The position numbers and the translations under genes were made by a program. From the NCBI GenBank assembly GCA_019188255.1, contig JAETXT010000008.1, forward strand, positions 1,302,001-1,366,000: a stretch of 64,000 nt of DNA. The letters are read 5' to 3'. The DNA is from Verticillium longisporum (Eukaryota; Ascomycota; Sordariomycetes; Glomerellales; Plectosphaerellaceae). Under the pieces are notes generated by a model. The model did no database searches and had not been told where the DNA came from. It worked only from the letters and a program-made list of their open reading frames with translations. This document shows positions 35,008-46,655 of the stretch, piece by piece; position 1 is the stretch's first letter; every line of letters starts with the position of its first letter.

Positions 35008-35650
35008 GATGGAGCGCTGACGGACTGATGTCGATTGCGGCGATCCGAGTCGATAACAATGTTGGATGAAGAAGGCTGCTGATTGTCGGTGGATGAAAGT
35101 ACTGACCAGCACGGCAATGGAACGGAGTGTCGCGTGATCACTTTCTTCATCAGGAAAGAAAGAAAAAAGGGTAGGATAGAGCCAAACGCACGTCACAAGA
35201 GACGGGCGACAGTTTTGGAGAAGGCGCAGTGGAGCGACGGTGTCAGGATAGGGATGCTGAGTGGACACGTTGAGCAAGAGACCTGGTCAAGGTCTTATAC
35301 CTCGTCGAAGGCAGGAGCTTTTTCGACGACCTTCGAATGGTGGAACACATGGCAAACCCGCCGAGAGCTTCGGTGCCGAACCTCCATCGCGACTGCTCTA
35401 TCTTGCGTCTCTGGCTGTCACGTCGTCAGTGGAGATGGTCTGACGTGGTGGACGTTGAGATGCTTCCTGGCTGGGAAGGCTTGACCTGCCACGCTATCTG
35501 CCCGAGGAAAGTGGACAAGGCTGACGCACGCCAAGGGCTCTGTCAAGTTGATCAGGCAGCATGATCTGTCTCTGTGCGTAGCGTTCGTTGACGAGCCAAG
35601 CGATCGTCTCGCTTGGCTACACATTTCGTCTCGGAGAACCCAGCCATTCA

Positions 35651-35673
35651 GAACGTGCAAATGAAACACGTTC
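35651..35673. promoter_or_regulatory. AACGTG/CACGTT dyad upstream of the phosphate permease
   Basis: Perfect 7-bp inverted repeat GAACGTG ... CACGTTC separated by 9 bp, about 650 bp upstream of the pho-4 start. A further CACGTT lies at 35266-35271. Yeast Pho4 binds CACGTG/CACGTT, and Neurospora NUC-1 binds CACGTG-type sites. Assignment is an inference. Confidence 0.35.
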
Positions 35674-37187
35674 TCGGGTCAAGACATCTCATCGGGCCCG
35701 GGTCGCCGGAGGTGGTCGGGTCTTTTGCGCCGTAAGGGCTGCCTGCCGCACCCGGCCCGTGTCTTCGGTGGCCTAGTGTCATCTCAAACGCAGTTCATAG
35801 AGCGAGGAGTCACCTTCCGTATGACTGTCCATAAGGTACATGGATCACGATGACGCTGTTCTGCCTGACTTGCCTTGCGGTCGCGATTGATGGTCCAGTG
35901 ATGAAGGTTGTGTGTAGGAGCTGGTATGTGGAGCGGGCAAGAGCACACCTACCAACAGTCTAAGCCACTACAAGCCACTACTAGCCACTGCTACTGGTGT
36001 TCCTACCCAGACGTCAGGAGCCGTCCCACAGCCTAAAAGGTATGGAACCAGGGCGCTCCTTTAACCAGCCATCCTTGGTCATGACGAACCTCTGCGACGT
36101 ACATGTACCACCTACTACCTTTCATCCATGGAAATGCTTCCCTTCCCTAAACTCACCTTTCCGCGTGGGTACTCGGCCCTGTATGGCTCGGATGCAATGC
36201 AATGTTTTCAGCCAGGGCCAGAACCCCCACAACCTGAAAGCTGTATCCCAGGGTCCCATCGACACGGCTGCACTCGTGCGGCCACGATACATTCCTAGGT
36301 GCTCTTTCTTTATCCTTCAACTGCCATTCTTTGACATGCATCTTAGAACTCACCATATACCTGTGCCCTCTTCAACTCAAAGACGCTTCCTACGCTTTGT
36401 TCTCACGAATAATGTCGTGCGATGCCGGTTCCGGCCATAGGTTCAAAGAGCTGACCTTGCTCAGGTCCTGGCGGGCGCATCCAGCTCCTCATCCGGCCGT
36501 AGAGTGGATCAACATGCCATGGGAAAGTTTTCGGTCTTTTTATATCAGCCCCAGCGCTCCGATGCAACAGTCTCCGATGCGACAGTCGTGTCCATCTGCC
36601 GGCCGAATCTGCAATTTTGAATCATCGTCACGTGAGAATAAAGTGGCGTCAGAGTTAGACAAGGTTCTCCAGGAAAGGGCCGCGCATCTCGCTCATTGCT
36701 GTGCGACGAAGAATGTCGCGATAAGAAGAGGCTTTCCCCTTATCGTCGAACTACTGATTATTGCAAATTGCTTCCAGCTTTGAAATGACCACAGACCTTG
36801 CTGCCGACTTCCCAATTCACTCGCTAGCTGGCATGGTTGCTAGGGCTCGATCGTCCGATGTCTTGCAGCACCTGGCGCGGGTCGAGATCAGTCTGTCGAA
36901 CCTGTTCGGCCCGGCCTGGAAAGGGGAGAAAAACACGATAGCGCTCTTGTCGATCAGCACCTGTCAGGGCTAAGAGATGGTGTTCTAGAGCCTCAACAGA
37001 CTCCCGCGCTGGATTGGGAAGAGGCAATAACGCAAGGTGCCAGCAGGTAAGGTACAGTACCTAGTAGAAGAGCCAAGTAGCGGGGCGCTCCCGCGCGTTG
37101 TGCCAAGATCAGTCGGGGGCTTCCTCGCTGTGGCCGGCGCTTGTCGCCGATTTCTGTCATCTGGACAAGGCGGTCAGCAGGCGCCCG

Positions 37188-37215
37188 TCAGGTAGCTAGC
37201 ATCAGGTAGCTAGCA
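37188..37215. repeat. 14-bp perfect tandem duplication
   Basis: Unit TCAGGTAGCTAGCA occurs twice back to back. Confidence 0.85.
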
Positions 37216-38695
37216 GCGAGAAAGCCGACGTACAATGTGTTTTGCGACGGCGCGCAACAAGGCCTCGAGGGTTTTTGTCGGCGTCTTGTCATCCTGAAAG
37301 AGGTAGCCCCAGTAGGCGGGAGACTCTCAGTTAATGTCGGTTAAGAGCTAGGGTTAAGCCATCAACGCCGTTCGCTGCGCCATTGCCACCCACAAGCCCC
37401 TGCAGGCAGGCCTCCAGCAGGTAATCGACCCCTGACGCCACCCAAGTCTCTCGACTGGTGTCCCTGACGACGAGCTGTCTGCCCTGGTCATTCTGTGCCA
37501 TGCTTTAACTGGCAGGTAGGAGAGGAGGAGGTGGTGTCAGGCCTTTTTGCGTCTGCAAGGCGAATGAGCATAAGGGCCAACAGCGGCAGCATGCGAAATC
37601 TACCCGCATGCGATAGCATAAGGTGGCCAGATGCATCGCTTCCACCAGCGCCCATCTTGCGTCTTGATGCTGCAAGGAAAGAACAAAAAAAAAAAAAAGG
37701 TTTCTGGAAAACCCATTCGATTGGTACAACCCTTCAGGCGGCCCATGTCGTGATACGAGATGCCCCTGAGCAGCTCGACGGCTCTTTGCTAGTGCTGCAG
37801 ATATGGCGACAGACTCGAGCAGCCACATGGCGCAAAAACCAAACCAGGAAAGCGGGACACACCAGACGGGGTCCAGGCCGAGGACCCGACTAATCAGAGC
37901 GCTCCTGGTGGGGGCTCTTGGGCCCTTCGGTACAATTGCACGAGTCGTCCCCTGTCAATCCCCCCCGTTTCCCCCTGTTTGGAGGGCATGGGGCACCATT
38001 GGGGGGGAAGGATCACTCGAGGGCCAATTGGTTGTCCTCGGCCCATGTTGCTTGAGGTGCAGGTGCAGGAACCACACCCACACCAGCACCAGGCAAGTTC
38101 CATGGCTCCTGCACCCAACAGCACGAGCTTCTTCCACCTCTCCTTCCCAGTCCTTCCTTTTCCTCCTTGTCCTCCCCCATCGCCACAAACCCTCCGTGCC
38201 ACTCTTTCCATTTCACCCCTCCCCCCGTCTCCGTTTACGTCTCCTCATTGCTCACCCGCACACCAACCACCTGCAATATCGACTCGAGAAAGCTTGCGAA
38301 GCCTCTCAACAACAGTGTCACTAGAGTTCCCAGAACCAGGCGTTTTGAACTCGTTCCTCTCTCTCATACACAGCCACGCGCAACCCCAACTATAACATCA
38401 CTCATTAATACCGGCCACGCATACACGACACAGCCTGCTCGAATCATCCTACAGCATCACGCCCGCCTTGTGAAACTCTTAATCTCGTCTTGCTTGCCCC
38501 ATTCGTCCCATCGTCTATCTCGAGGATCGCCCGGATCATTCCACACAAAAAAAGGAGGTCAGACGTCGAACCCCATAACCGCCGCAAATTCCGCATCAGC
38601 CCGACACATTATACGCTTCTGTGCAGCTCAAAGGAGTAGCACTACCATCCGCCCAGTCTCTTTCAAATCATCCTACCGCCCTATCTACCGTCACC

Positions 38696-39076
38696 ATGTC
38701 GCCCGGTGGACTCATCGACCGCCTCCAGGCCTCCATCCAGCAGAAGATCGAGCTCTTCCGCCTCGAGCAGCGCTACACCCGCCGTCGCAACCGTCGCTCC
38801 ACCTTCCAGTCCAGTGCCGTCTATGTTGATGGCGAGTATGTCTACCAGACCCCCAACTCGACTGGCTCCTCGACCTCCACTTCCGACTCGGGCCGCATCA
38901 ATGCCCTTCACACCGCCGAGCCCGTTGGCACCTCCGTCACCTCTACGCCTCTCAAGGAGAAGAGGTTGAGCAGGCGCATCTCCAGCCTTGCGGGCTTCAA
39001 CTCTGTTGGCAAGGCCCAGGGCGCGAGGCAAGACTGGGGCACCAGCGTCAGTGTTGCTGAGGTTCAGCAGCGGTAG
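38696..39076 (+). CDS. Small basic protein of unknown function, 126 aa
   Basis: Single exon with strong codon bias toward C/G third positions and start context GTCACCATGTC. The frame remains open upstream to 38621, but that part is compositionally unlike the gene. Residues ~1-30 form a likely amphipathic helix (LIDRLQASIQQKIELFRLEQ) followed by a very basic patch (RYTRRRNRRS). A YVDGEYVYQTP segment, a Ser/Thr-rich linker and a KEKRLSRRISSLAGF motif follow; RRIS is a good basophilic-kinase site. No signal peptide or membrane span. I do not recognise a family; the bias and compact motifs say it is a real, probably conserved gene. Confidence 0.75.
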   Translation: MSPGGLIDRLQASIQQKIELFRLEQRYTRRRNRRSTFQSSAVYVDGEYVYQTPNSTGSSTSTSDSGRINALHTAEPVGTSVTSTPLKEKRLSRRISSLAGFNSVGKAQGARQDWGTSVSVAEVQQR

Positions 39077-41720
39077 ACTGTTTTCATCGGCTCACAACGA
39101 CGTGGGGTATTGGACAGTACGACGGCGCGCGCGCCTGAGAGAGGAGAGGAAGAGAGGCGTCTATGAGCGACTCGATACGACTGCCTAGCTATGGAATTAG
39201 ACGGGGCTACGCCTGGAAACCGGCAGCAGATGCTGACCCGGCCCAACAATGGATACCCGGCCTTGGTCGCCTCGCGGCGACCAGAGTTGTCTGTCTCAGC
39301 ACGATAGAGCATCGCTCTCGTCAAGACGACACACGACGGCCGTAACACTCATTCTTTACGATTTTCCTTTTTTGTCATACTTCTTTACTGTTGGACTGCA
39401 CCAAAAGACCACGACGCCTGTTTGGCAGCATTGGAGGGGGCTCTGCTTCTTTTCAACACGCATTGGTTCGCCAGATATGCCCGCCTCATGATCATCTCGA
39501 TCTGTGGCTACATGCGCACGCGGCACCGTCTACGAGCAACGGTCGGCAGTTCTTGTGCGATGACGACTGATCCTCGATTGCCTGGATACCTTTCTGATTG
39601 TAATTCGCGTGCGGGGCCTCGAGTACCACAGTGTTGGCTGCTGATAGACATGGCGAGGGTGTCGCATGGGGAAGTCGTATCAGGGCATTTCTGTACATAG
39701 ATGTTTCGGAATGTACGAGCATGAATGCATGCATTTTCCACCTAGCCACTTCCGCCTTATTTCGCTTTCGTTGCGACTCCGACTCGATTCTGTTGAGGCG
39801 CAATCCACGGATTCTTGTTGCTCTCCTTGCGTCATGAGACCAGGTCGGCGTCCACCCCGCCAGAGTTTAAAAAAACCACCAAACAGACATCCACCCGACC
39901 TGACGCCCAAATGGGGGAGGGGGAACCACAAGCTCAGTCGTGAGTGACGCTGTCAATTGTCTCAGACCTCGCAAGCCTGTCGATCGTCTTCCGACCCGCC
40001 CGATTGGCGTCTTTCCACGCGTCGACGACTCGTAGCGCCCGAGAGGCGAGAGGGGGGGCGGGGGCGGTGTAAGTGCTCGTCAAAAGGGAGAGAGAGAGAG
40101 GAGGGGGGGGGGGGGTCGGATTTCGAAAGCACCCCTCCCTTCCCCGAAGTCTCCGATCTCTTGGAATGTTTCGTCCACCTGGCGCTTTGTCTTGCATGAT
40201 TCCTATCAGCCCATTGTCTCTTGCCCGTCATTTTTTGGCTTTTACTTCCTTCTTCCGGCAGGACCTGTCAGCGGACCTAACTTCTGTTGAAATATGGGCC
40301 TTCCTGTGTCCATGTGTGCAAGGGGCAGTTAGTGTTGCCATCTTGATTGGGTGTCTCTCTTTCTGTCTGTCTTTCACGCCGCGCGGGTGGTGCCCTGTTC
40401 GGATGCGAGGGCGCTAGTTGGCGATCTGTGACGGTGGCTGCTCGAGCCGTGGGCGCGGGTTTGCAGGGTGGCCCTCGCGGCGGAATGGGTTGGACTTTGC
40501 AAGCATGATGGCTGCTTTGCCTTTTTGACGATGTGGCTTGGATGGTGTTTGACGCTGACGATGCGGGGGTGGGAGGATAGGGAGCAGTCTGCTTGGCGTT
40601 TGCGAAGTGGGCAAACCGACCGCTCGGGCTGGGCTGCCTTATCCCGGGTTATGACGAACTGGGAGGGAGGCTCTGTTGGCATGTTTTGCTGGCAGAACGA
40701 AGACGCACAGCCCGAGCTTGTCAGGTGACGCAGCGATGGAAATTTTGCTATCCCTTACAGTCCTTGCCTTACTCGACTGAACCCTCGAGTCGTACGGACC
40801 GTGTCACCTGGAACGGCATTTTCCATTCTCGAGATAAGGCTTTTGTGCCGGGTGGACTGAGCTGGAACTCTCAAGGTATGAAAATCATGCTGTGACTACC
40901 TGAACGAGAAATGGAATATCTGCAAACGCATGCCGCCTGCTTGATCTGGAGCCGCGCGGTCATGTTGAGCAGAGAACATGCACCGGGGCAACAGATCGTT
41001 CGGCTGGAGTAAAATTGTTTTTGCGGGTTGAAATACTGGGTGCTATACTTTCACCGGGCTTCAGGCTGCAGGAGATATGAGGCAAGCGTCTGACTGCCCA
41101 CTGAATGCTTTCAGGCCCAGATTAAAGTCATACATACGAGCTCCAGATGTAGTATATCCATCTATGAGTCTTGCGTTTTCCGTTGCTTCTTCCGTGCCAG
41201 AATCGGCCTTGTCCGTCGTCACTCAGCTGCCCGTATTCGACCAAGTCGGCGCTGTGGTCTCGCAAGATGACGAGCACGTACTGATAGGCTTGCGGGTGAC
41301 CCGCATAATCTAATCCCTGTAATAGGATGGACGTTGTATTTCATCGTGGTATGATGTGCGGGTCATCGTCCATATCCGGGCCGTGGTACTGCTGCTGATA
41401 AGATGGGATGTCTTGCTGAACAGGGTCACATCCCTATGGTCGTTAGCAGCTACCAGAACCATAGTTGAAGAAGGGATAAAGTATAAGCTGCCGCTTCGCG
41501 TGTCTCAGCGCTTTCTGGGTCATGCGCTGATGCGACTGACAACCTCCATTGGTGGGTGCGGTGATCATTTGCAAAAGGAGCCAAATTAGGGATGGACCTT
41601 CGACTCGGTTTCAACAATAAGACGATTCAACGATGAGACGATTCAACGAAGAGAATGTCAACGACGCTTCATCGTGAAATCGAAGGCCAACCTTTGCGTT
41701 CGAGCTCTCGACTTTGTCCT
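39077..41720. other. Intergenic region, no supported gene
   Basis: About 2.6 kb. It holds the 3' region of the 126-aa gene, a GA-rich/G13 run at about 40088-40115, and a short repeated AGACGATTCAACGA (41620-41633 and 41636-41649). No coding signal stands out. Confidence 0.5.
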
Positions 41721-42333
41721 CTAGCAATGGTCGAACTGTTCTTCGCCGATACCACCGCCAAACATGAACGTCCCCAAGAAGATGCCTCCCAATACTGATG
41801 CACAATAACCCGCGTTCATCGTCATGATCGCCAGCATCCTGTTTCGTCACGTCAGTCCTCTCTCTCTCTTGCCTTATCGCGGAAAGCGCATGCACTCACA
41901 GCAGGTACCCCAACATGGCAATGCCGACTTCGAAAAAGGCCCTGCCCGCTCTGATCAGAAGGCCCAACGCCCGAGAGCGCACCGTTGTCCTGAGCGGCCC
42001 CATCTCCCTGGACCGCAGCAAGCGCTCCGGCTTCGGCGCCTCGCCCGCGCCATGCTCCTCGCTGTTCAGCCTCTGCAATTCCTCCCCGACCTGGGCCCTC
42101 GCCGCCTGCGCTTTGCGCTTCGCCCACAGCCGGTTCTCGAGAAAGGGCTTCACGGCGAGGAGGGATCGTAGCGTCAGGGCGATGAAGGCGAGGAGGATGC
42201 AGTTGCCGACGTAGGTCGCCTGACTGGGCTCCGCCGTCGAGAAGAGAGGGGTCGAAGTCGAGGCTTGAAAGATGACGGGCATGTGGTGGCCTGTTGCCGC
42301 TGGAGCAGCGTCGCGGGCGAGGTCGTGCGCCAT
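41721..42333 (-). CDS. CTR-family copper transporter (Ctr2/vacuolar-like)
   Basis: Trimeric copper channel subunit with three membrane spans. Exons 42333-41900 and 41838-41721, 61-nt intron (GTGAGT, ACTGAC, AACAG); 183 aa. TM1 lies around YVGNCILLAFIALTLRSLLAV. A charged cytosolic loop follows (AKRKAQAARAQVGEELQRL). TM2 lies in ALGLLIRAGRAFFEVGIAMLGYLL. The MxxxM motif (MLAIM) and TM3 with small-residue packing (GYCASVLGGIFLG) are encoded across and after the intron. The N-terminus is short, with a single GHHM cluster as possible copper ligands. It ends in GEEQFDHC, with His and Cys at the tail. The start at 42333 has a CCAACATGG context; the frame is open upstream to 42558, so a longer N-terminus is possible. 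Intact. Confidence 0.87.
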
Positions 42334-44309
42334 GTTGGTGATCCGACGTTCCCCTGTTGGAGAGACAACTGATGCCAGGGCCCGATACGGTGGTGCTTCG
42401 TCGAGAGAAGCTTCGTCGAGAGAAGCTTCGTCGAGAGAAGCTTCGTCGGCAGAAGAGCAAGGGCGTCCCGATTTCAAGGAATGCCGATCGAGCTGTTCGG
42501 GCTCTTGATGCCGCTGCCTTGCATCTACGTCTACTGGAAGAGAAGACGGCTCAGACAAGATGCGTGTCGTCGTTGGGGCATGACGTTCATTGCCTCAGCA
42601 GTGCTGCTACGAGCGGGAGGCGGTGGCAGTGCGGCTTCCGTTCGTGTTATACTTTCCCCATGCCTGATGAGCGGGTTGTCGGCTGCTGGCCAGGGCCCCG
42701 CTTGGCTTCCCGTAGTCAGAGGGCCCCCAATGCGGCTATGCTTAGAGAGCCGAAGGACGAAGAATTCATTGGTGGGATCGTCAGCTTCTGGGGCGAAGCA
42801 TGAGGTAATCTCAAAAGCCATATATGTACATTTGCGGGTGTTGGTGTGCGGTGGCCGTGAAATGCGAGGGCATTTGAGAAGGTTTTCTGAAAGGGGGCCG
42901 GATGGACGCCAGTCGTCATGTGGTTGGTTGGGTACCTTGAGGGTCCAGTGCTCCGCCCATCTTCATACCTACCCAGGACTCCCCTTGGCGAGGTCGAAGA
43001 GCCTAGACTGGCTTTCGTCACGGCAATAGAGGATGTTTTTAGACTCGAGTCAACCTATCCAGATGAATGATGTCTGTTCGCTCGATCTGCAGGGGCGTCA
43101 GCCCTACGGGTTGATGTTGTGAAACTGGTCGTTTGCTTGTTCGCGGACCACCCGCTTGGATATGGTATTCTTGGCGGCGAGACCAGCTGCCATCACCTGT
43201 CAGGGGACGTCTCACCAACGCCGATGCTCTGTGTCGCTTGTAGGTACCTGAAGGGGACCTTTCTTGAACCGCTGCCCTCTCCATAGCATAATGGCATGCT
43301 GTCATTGAAATAAGTTTGGTGTAAAAAGGAAGTAATTGGGATGTAGAACACTCCGAATGGGGATTTCCGGTGGAGCTATCTCGCCCTGCAGCTCACAACA
43401 TACGGCACATGACAGGCCGGGCCGACATACCTACAAATCGACACGACAGCGATGCCTGCAAATGGCCGCACCGATTCCAAGCTCTGTTAGCTATTGATCT
43501 CTTGGATCAAACTTGTCAAGGAATAGATGCCTCGTCCCTGAAGAAACCATCATGTAGACAGGACACTTCTCCCCGAGGCAGCTGGCATTACTATCCATAG
43601 TCGGCCACGAGATGTCATTTACATATATGGTAACGGCGTTGCTCTCACTATCACTTGAGCAAAGACTTACCGGGTGCTTGCATAGGCATTGTAGTCTTCG
43701 GTTGTTTCATACCCGAAGGGTCTTTTCGTCTTGATCACTGCGCCCAATTCCCCGTGATCTCAGCTGCTTCGGCTTCGTCAACAATGCTGTGCTACACTCA
43801 ATTGATAGGGGCGAGTCACCCCTCCTTATGACGAATATCATCAAAAACGTGGGCTGAGACATTGGCAGGGAATCACTGCAGCTTCCTTCGGGCCGTATAT
43901 TATGCTGGCCATATCAATGGAGGACGAGTCAAGCACACAGCTGAAGTGGATTGGTTGTGTGCCGAAAGCCCGGGAGCACCCGCCATGAATCGCGTTCTCA
44001 GATTGGTTGATCTTGATCGAGTGAGACGGTCCCCACGGGGATGGTAATTGACACATGTCATCGAGTCAACGGTTCGTGATACCACCAACATTACGGCCGT
44101 CTGTGTCAGTAACTAAGTTGCTGTGAAGGCTTTGCGCAAGCACAGATTAAGATGACTTTTTGAAAGTGATTGCATTATTGATTTAAGCCTAGAATCCCAA
44201 CTCTAAATACCATCTAGTTCACCTAGACATACATGGGATTGGAAGACATTCCGCGAATGCAATCGACAGGCCAAAGCGGATGACCCTGATTGTCACTCCG
44301 GGTTGACAT
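42334..44309. other. Intergenic region, no supported gene
   Basis: About 2 kb between the copper transporter start and the 3' end of the small secreted protein gene. It includes the 15-bp tandem array at 42395-42448. No convincing coding pattern elsewhere. Confidence 0.5.
42395..42448. repeat. 15-bp tandem repeat, ~3.6 copies
   Basis: Unit GCTTCGTCGAGAGAA. Upstream of the chosen copper-transporter start. If translation began at 42558 it would encode an in-frame ASLDE pentapeptide repeat. Confidence 0.9.
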
Positions 44310-44864
44310 CTAGTTGGCTTCAGAGCCCTGGGCGCCGCACTTCTTGGAACAATAATAGTTCATCTTCAATCCAGAGTTAGCATGCCACGTATTTCGTATT
44401 TCCAGACAAGAACTCTTGAACATACCTCGTCGCCGCCAATGTGCCAACCAGCAGAGTTGCAGCCGAGGCCATCCTATATCAAGATCAGTAAAAGGCAAGT
44501 TGAGGTAGTATAGGACCAGGATGCATACGAAGGTGCAGTCGGGGCACTTATCCCACCGCTTATTTCCAGTGTTGCGCTGGCGGTAGAGGTCGCACGCGCA
44601 CCGTGTCGCCTCAGGAAGTATCTCGTAGTTCTTGGCCCAGTTGTAGCTGACGCTCCAACCTGTGCCGCCGATGGGAGCAGACTTGCGGTTTGTCACGCAG
44701 ACGGTCACATTGTGCAAGTCAGCAAGAGCGCTGCCGAGGATATGGTGTTAGTCCAGAGACCTTCGACCCCCTCTCGTGGATCGCAAGGAAGCTTGAAGAT
44801 GGGATTTGACTTACCCGCCGGCAAGCATAAGAGCAACCGCAAGGGTGGAATAAAGGTAATGCAT
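44310..44864 (-). CDS. Small secreted cysteine-rich protein, effector candidate
   Basis: Four exons: 44864-44815, 44730-44529, 44473-44426, 44363-44310; introns of 84, 55 and 62 nt with donors GTAAGT, GTATGC and GTATGT and AG acceptors. All joins keep frame, giving 117 aa. Signal peptide ~1-20 (LYSTLAVALMLAGGALA). The mature ~97 aa carries eight cysteines (VTVCV, RCAC, DKCPDC, LGCN, YYCSKKC), fitting four disulfides, and one N-x-T site near the N-terminus. No enzyme motif seen. Size, secretion and even cysteine count match fungal effectors or antimicrobial-type proteins, but I do not recognise the family. Lies divergent from a second secreted protein gene at 45818. Confidence 0.82.
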
Positions 44865-45817
44865 CTTGTGATTATTTGGCCACGAGCAGAAGCTGAAGAT
44901 ATGAAAAGTAGAGAACTTGGTTCCGAAAGCATAAGGTATGTGGAATTCCGCTCATTCTTATGCTGTCAATCTGCCCTCGATCAATCTTGAGGAAACCTTT
45001 GAGCAGGCCATCATTTTGCAGGTCAAAGGCCAGTCATCACCAGCAAATCCATATCGTGACCGTCTTCAATGTCGGGAACGCCGAGCTCGCCGCCACCTCA
45101 TTTACTCGGCATTACTGCCGGTGCCTGAAGTCGAGCACTCACATTATCTTGATCTCATCATTCTAAAGAGGCAGGTGTTCTTCGGGCGGTGGAGTATTAA
45201 CGACGTTGACAAGTGACGACCGCTATTGAGAGCACCTGACGAGATCTTGATTCATGTAACACGAGATGTATCCAGGGCCGGCCAGCGAAAATATCTAGGT
45301 AGTCATGAACAATCAGGACAACAAGGTTGACTCCCGCTGCTCCGATTATAAGCCTATCGGTGACCTTCCCCTCGACTAAACAGGCAAAGATCGATCCTGA
45401 TAATGTCTGATCAGATACGGGTGTCGACTTGACCCATGATTTTGAGCTCCTGAAACAGTTAGCGCTCATTAAACGGGTGTGGAGGTCCAATATAATTGAG
45501 GCATCAACCTTGACTCAGTTTCACAGCTTTGTGAGATGCTTTTGGAACCAGAGATGCCAGGCTTCTCAACTGTAGTTAGACCACAAAAAATGAGCTGATT
45601 GTGTCACCGATTCCTCAACTGGCCAATTGCCGTGACTCTATCTTGGCACACGGCGCGAGGGATAGGTGTTGTTGCTCAACGGCAACAGCGACGGCATCGC
45701 TCAACTTCTGTCTATAAAACCCATCATGAGTTGGTCTTGTCTGGGAATTTTGACCGATCACCACCGTCATTCATCCATCCACCTGTCTAATCCTTGTTCC
45801 TCTCTTGTCTATCCGCA
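44865..45817. promoter_or_regulatory. Divergent intergenic region between two secreted-protein genes
   Basis: 953 bp separating two oppositely directed start codons, so it should hold both promoters. A TATAAA lies at ~45714, about 100 bp upstream of the start at 45818. No coding signal. Confidence 0.45.
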
Positions 45818-46655
45818 ATGATCACCACCCACTTTGCCGGCCTTTTCCTGGCCTCCATGGTTGCTGCTGCCCCGTTCATGTCGGAGCGCGACCTGAACGC
45901 CACGGTTTGGACTCCTGACCACGAGCTTCAGCCAGACGAAGTGATCGTCTATGGCAATGGGCGGAGTAAGTTATATCGAGCCCCAGTTTCGGTGTCATTC
46001 CCGCTGACAGATTGCAGTGGAGGTCATTCACGAGGACACTTGGCTCGCTCTGCTGGAGTCTGGGGGTGTCTCGGTCGGAACACCTGAGGTCGACCACGCC
46101 TATCTTGACGCTCGCGACCTCGATACCTCAGAGGCTGAGAGCAACGTCCTCCAAACCCGCCAGTGTGCGTCAACCACGTCTTTTGTCACCGACAGGACGG
46201 AACGATTCATCGACTGGGACGTGCAGATGTCCCCCGTTGTCCTCGGTGTGGGTAACGGTTTGACTGTTGCCGTTGCTTCGAGCTACAGCGTCAGCAACAG
46301 CGTTTCCGTCTCTGCTGGCCTTGATCTCAAGTTCATCAAGGACAGGCTTGGCGGAACCCTCGGCATCAACTACTCGCGTACCTGGACCACCCAGGCCTCC
46401 GTCACCCTGCCTGGCATCGTATCTGACGGCCAGGCCGGTGTCTGGATCACCAAACCTTGGACTACTCGCCGTTACGGCCGTACTTTCCAGGGCTGTATCG
46501 GCTCGCTGCGCCAGACGGGTACTTTCATGGCTGACTCGCACGACGAGGGCAGCTACGAGGGCGTGAGGTGGGTTTCTGGTGGCATCTCTATGTGCCTCAA
46601 GAGGCAGCGCACTCTCCCACTGACCCGCTGCAATGGATCGGGCGCTTTTCGTTAA
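45818..46655 (+). CDS. Secreted protein of effector-like type
   Basis: Two exons, 45818-45965 and 46018-46655, 52-nt intron (GTAAGT, GCTGAC, TTGCAG); 261 aa, intact. Signal peptide ~1-18 (FAGLFLASMVAAAP). After a short propeptide-like stretch (DEVIVYGNGR, then VIHEDTWLALLE) comes a Cys-containing start (RQCASTTSFVTDRTERFIDW). A Ser/Val/Thr-alternating region follows (VASSYSVSNSVSVSAG, then WTTQASVTLPG). The C-terminal part holds three Cys (GCIG, MCLK, RCNG), for four mature cysteines. The alternation suggests beta strands. I have only a weak memory of similar proteins annotated as effector-like in plant-associated ascomycetes. No catalytic motif; function unknown. Confidence 0.85.

Larger units (their letters stand above)
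35008..38695. other. Long intergenic region, no supported gene
   Basis: About 3.7 kb with short overlapping frames only. It contains an AACGTG/CACGTT dyad, a 14-bp tandem repeat at 37188-37215, an A-run at 37685-37698, AGCCACTA repeats near 35962-35992, and a pyrimidine-rich zone from ~38090 that is probably the promoter and long leader of the gene at 38696. Confidence 0.5.

Noticed and set aside
36420..36470. tRNA-like B box (GGTTCAAAG) in the region upstream of 38696
   Set aside because: No matching A box, acceptor stem or anticodon arm could be built around it.
41077..41313. 78-codon plus-strand frame upstream of the copper transporter 3' end
   Set aside because: No signal peptide, domain or splice context; likely chance.
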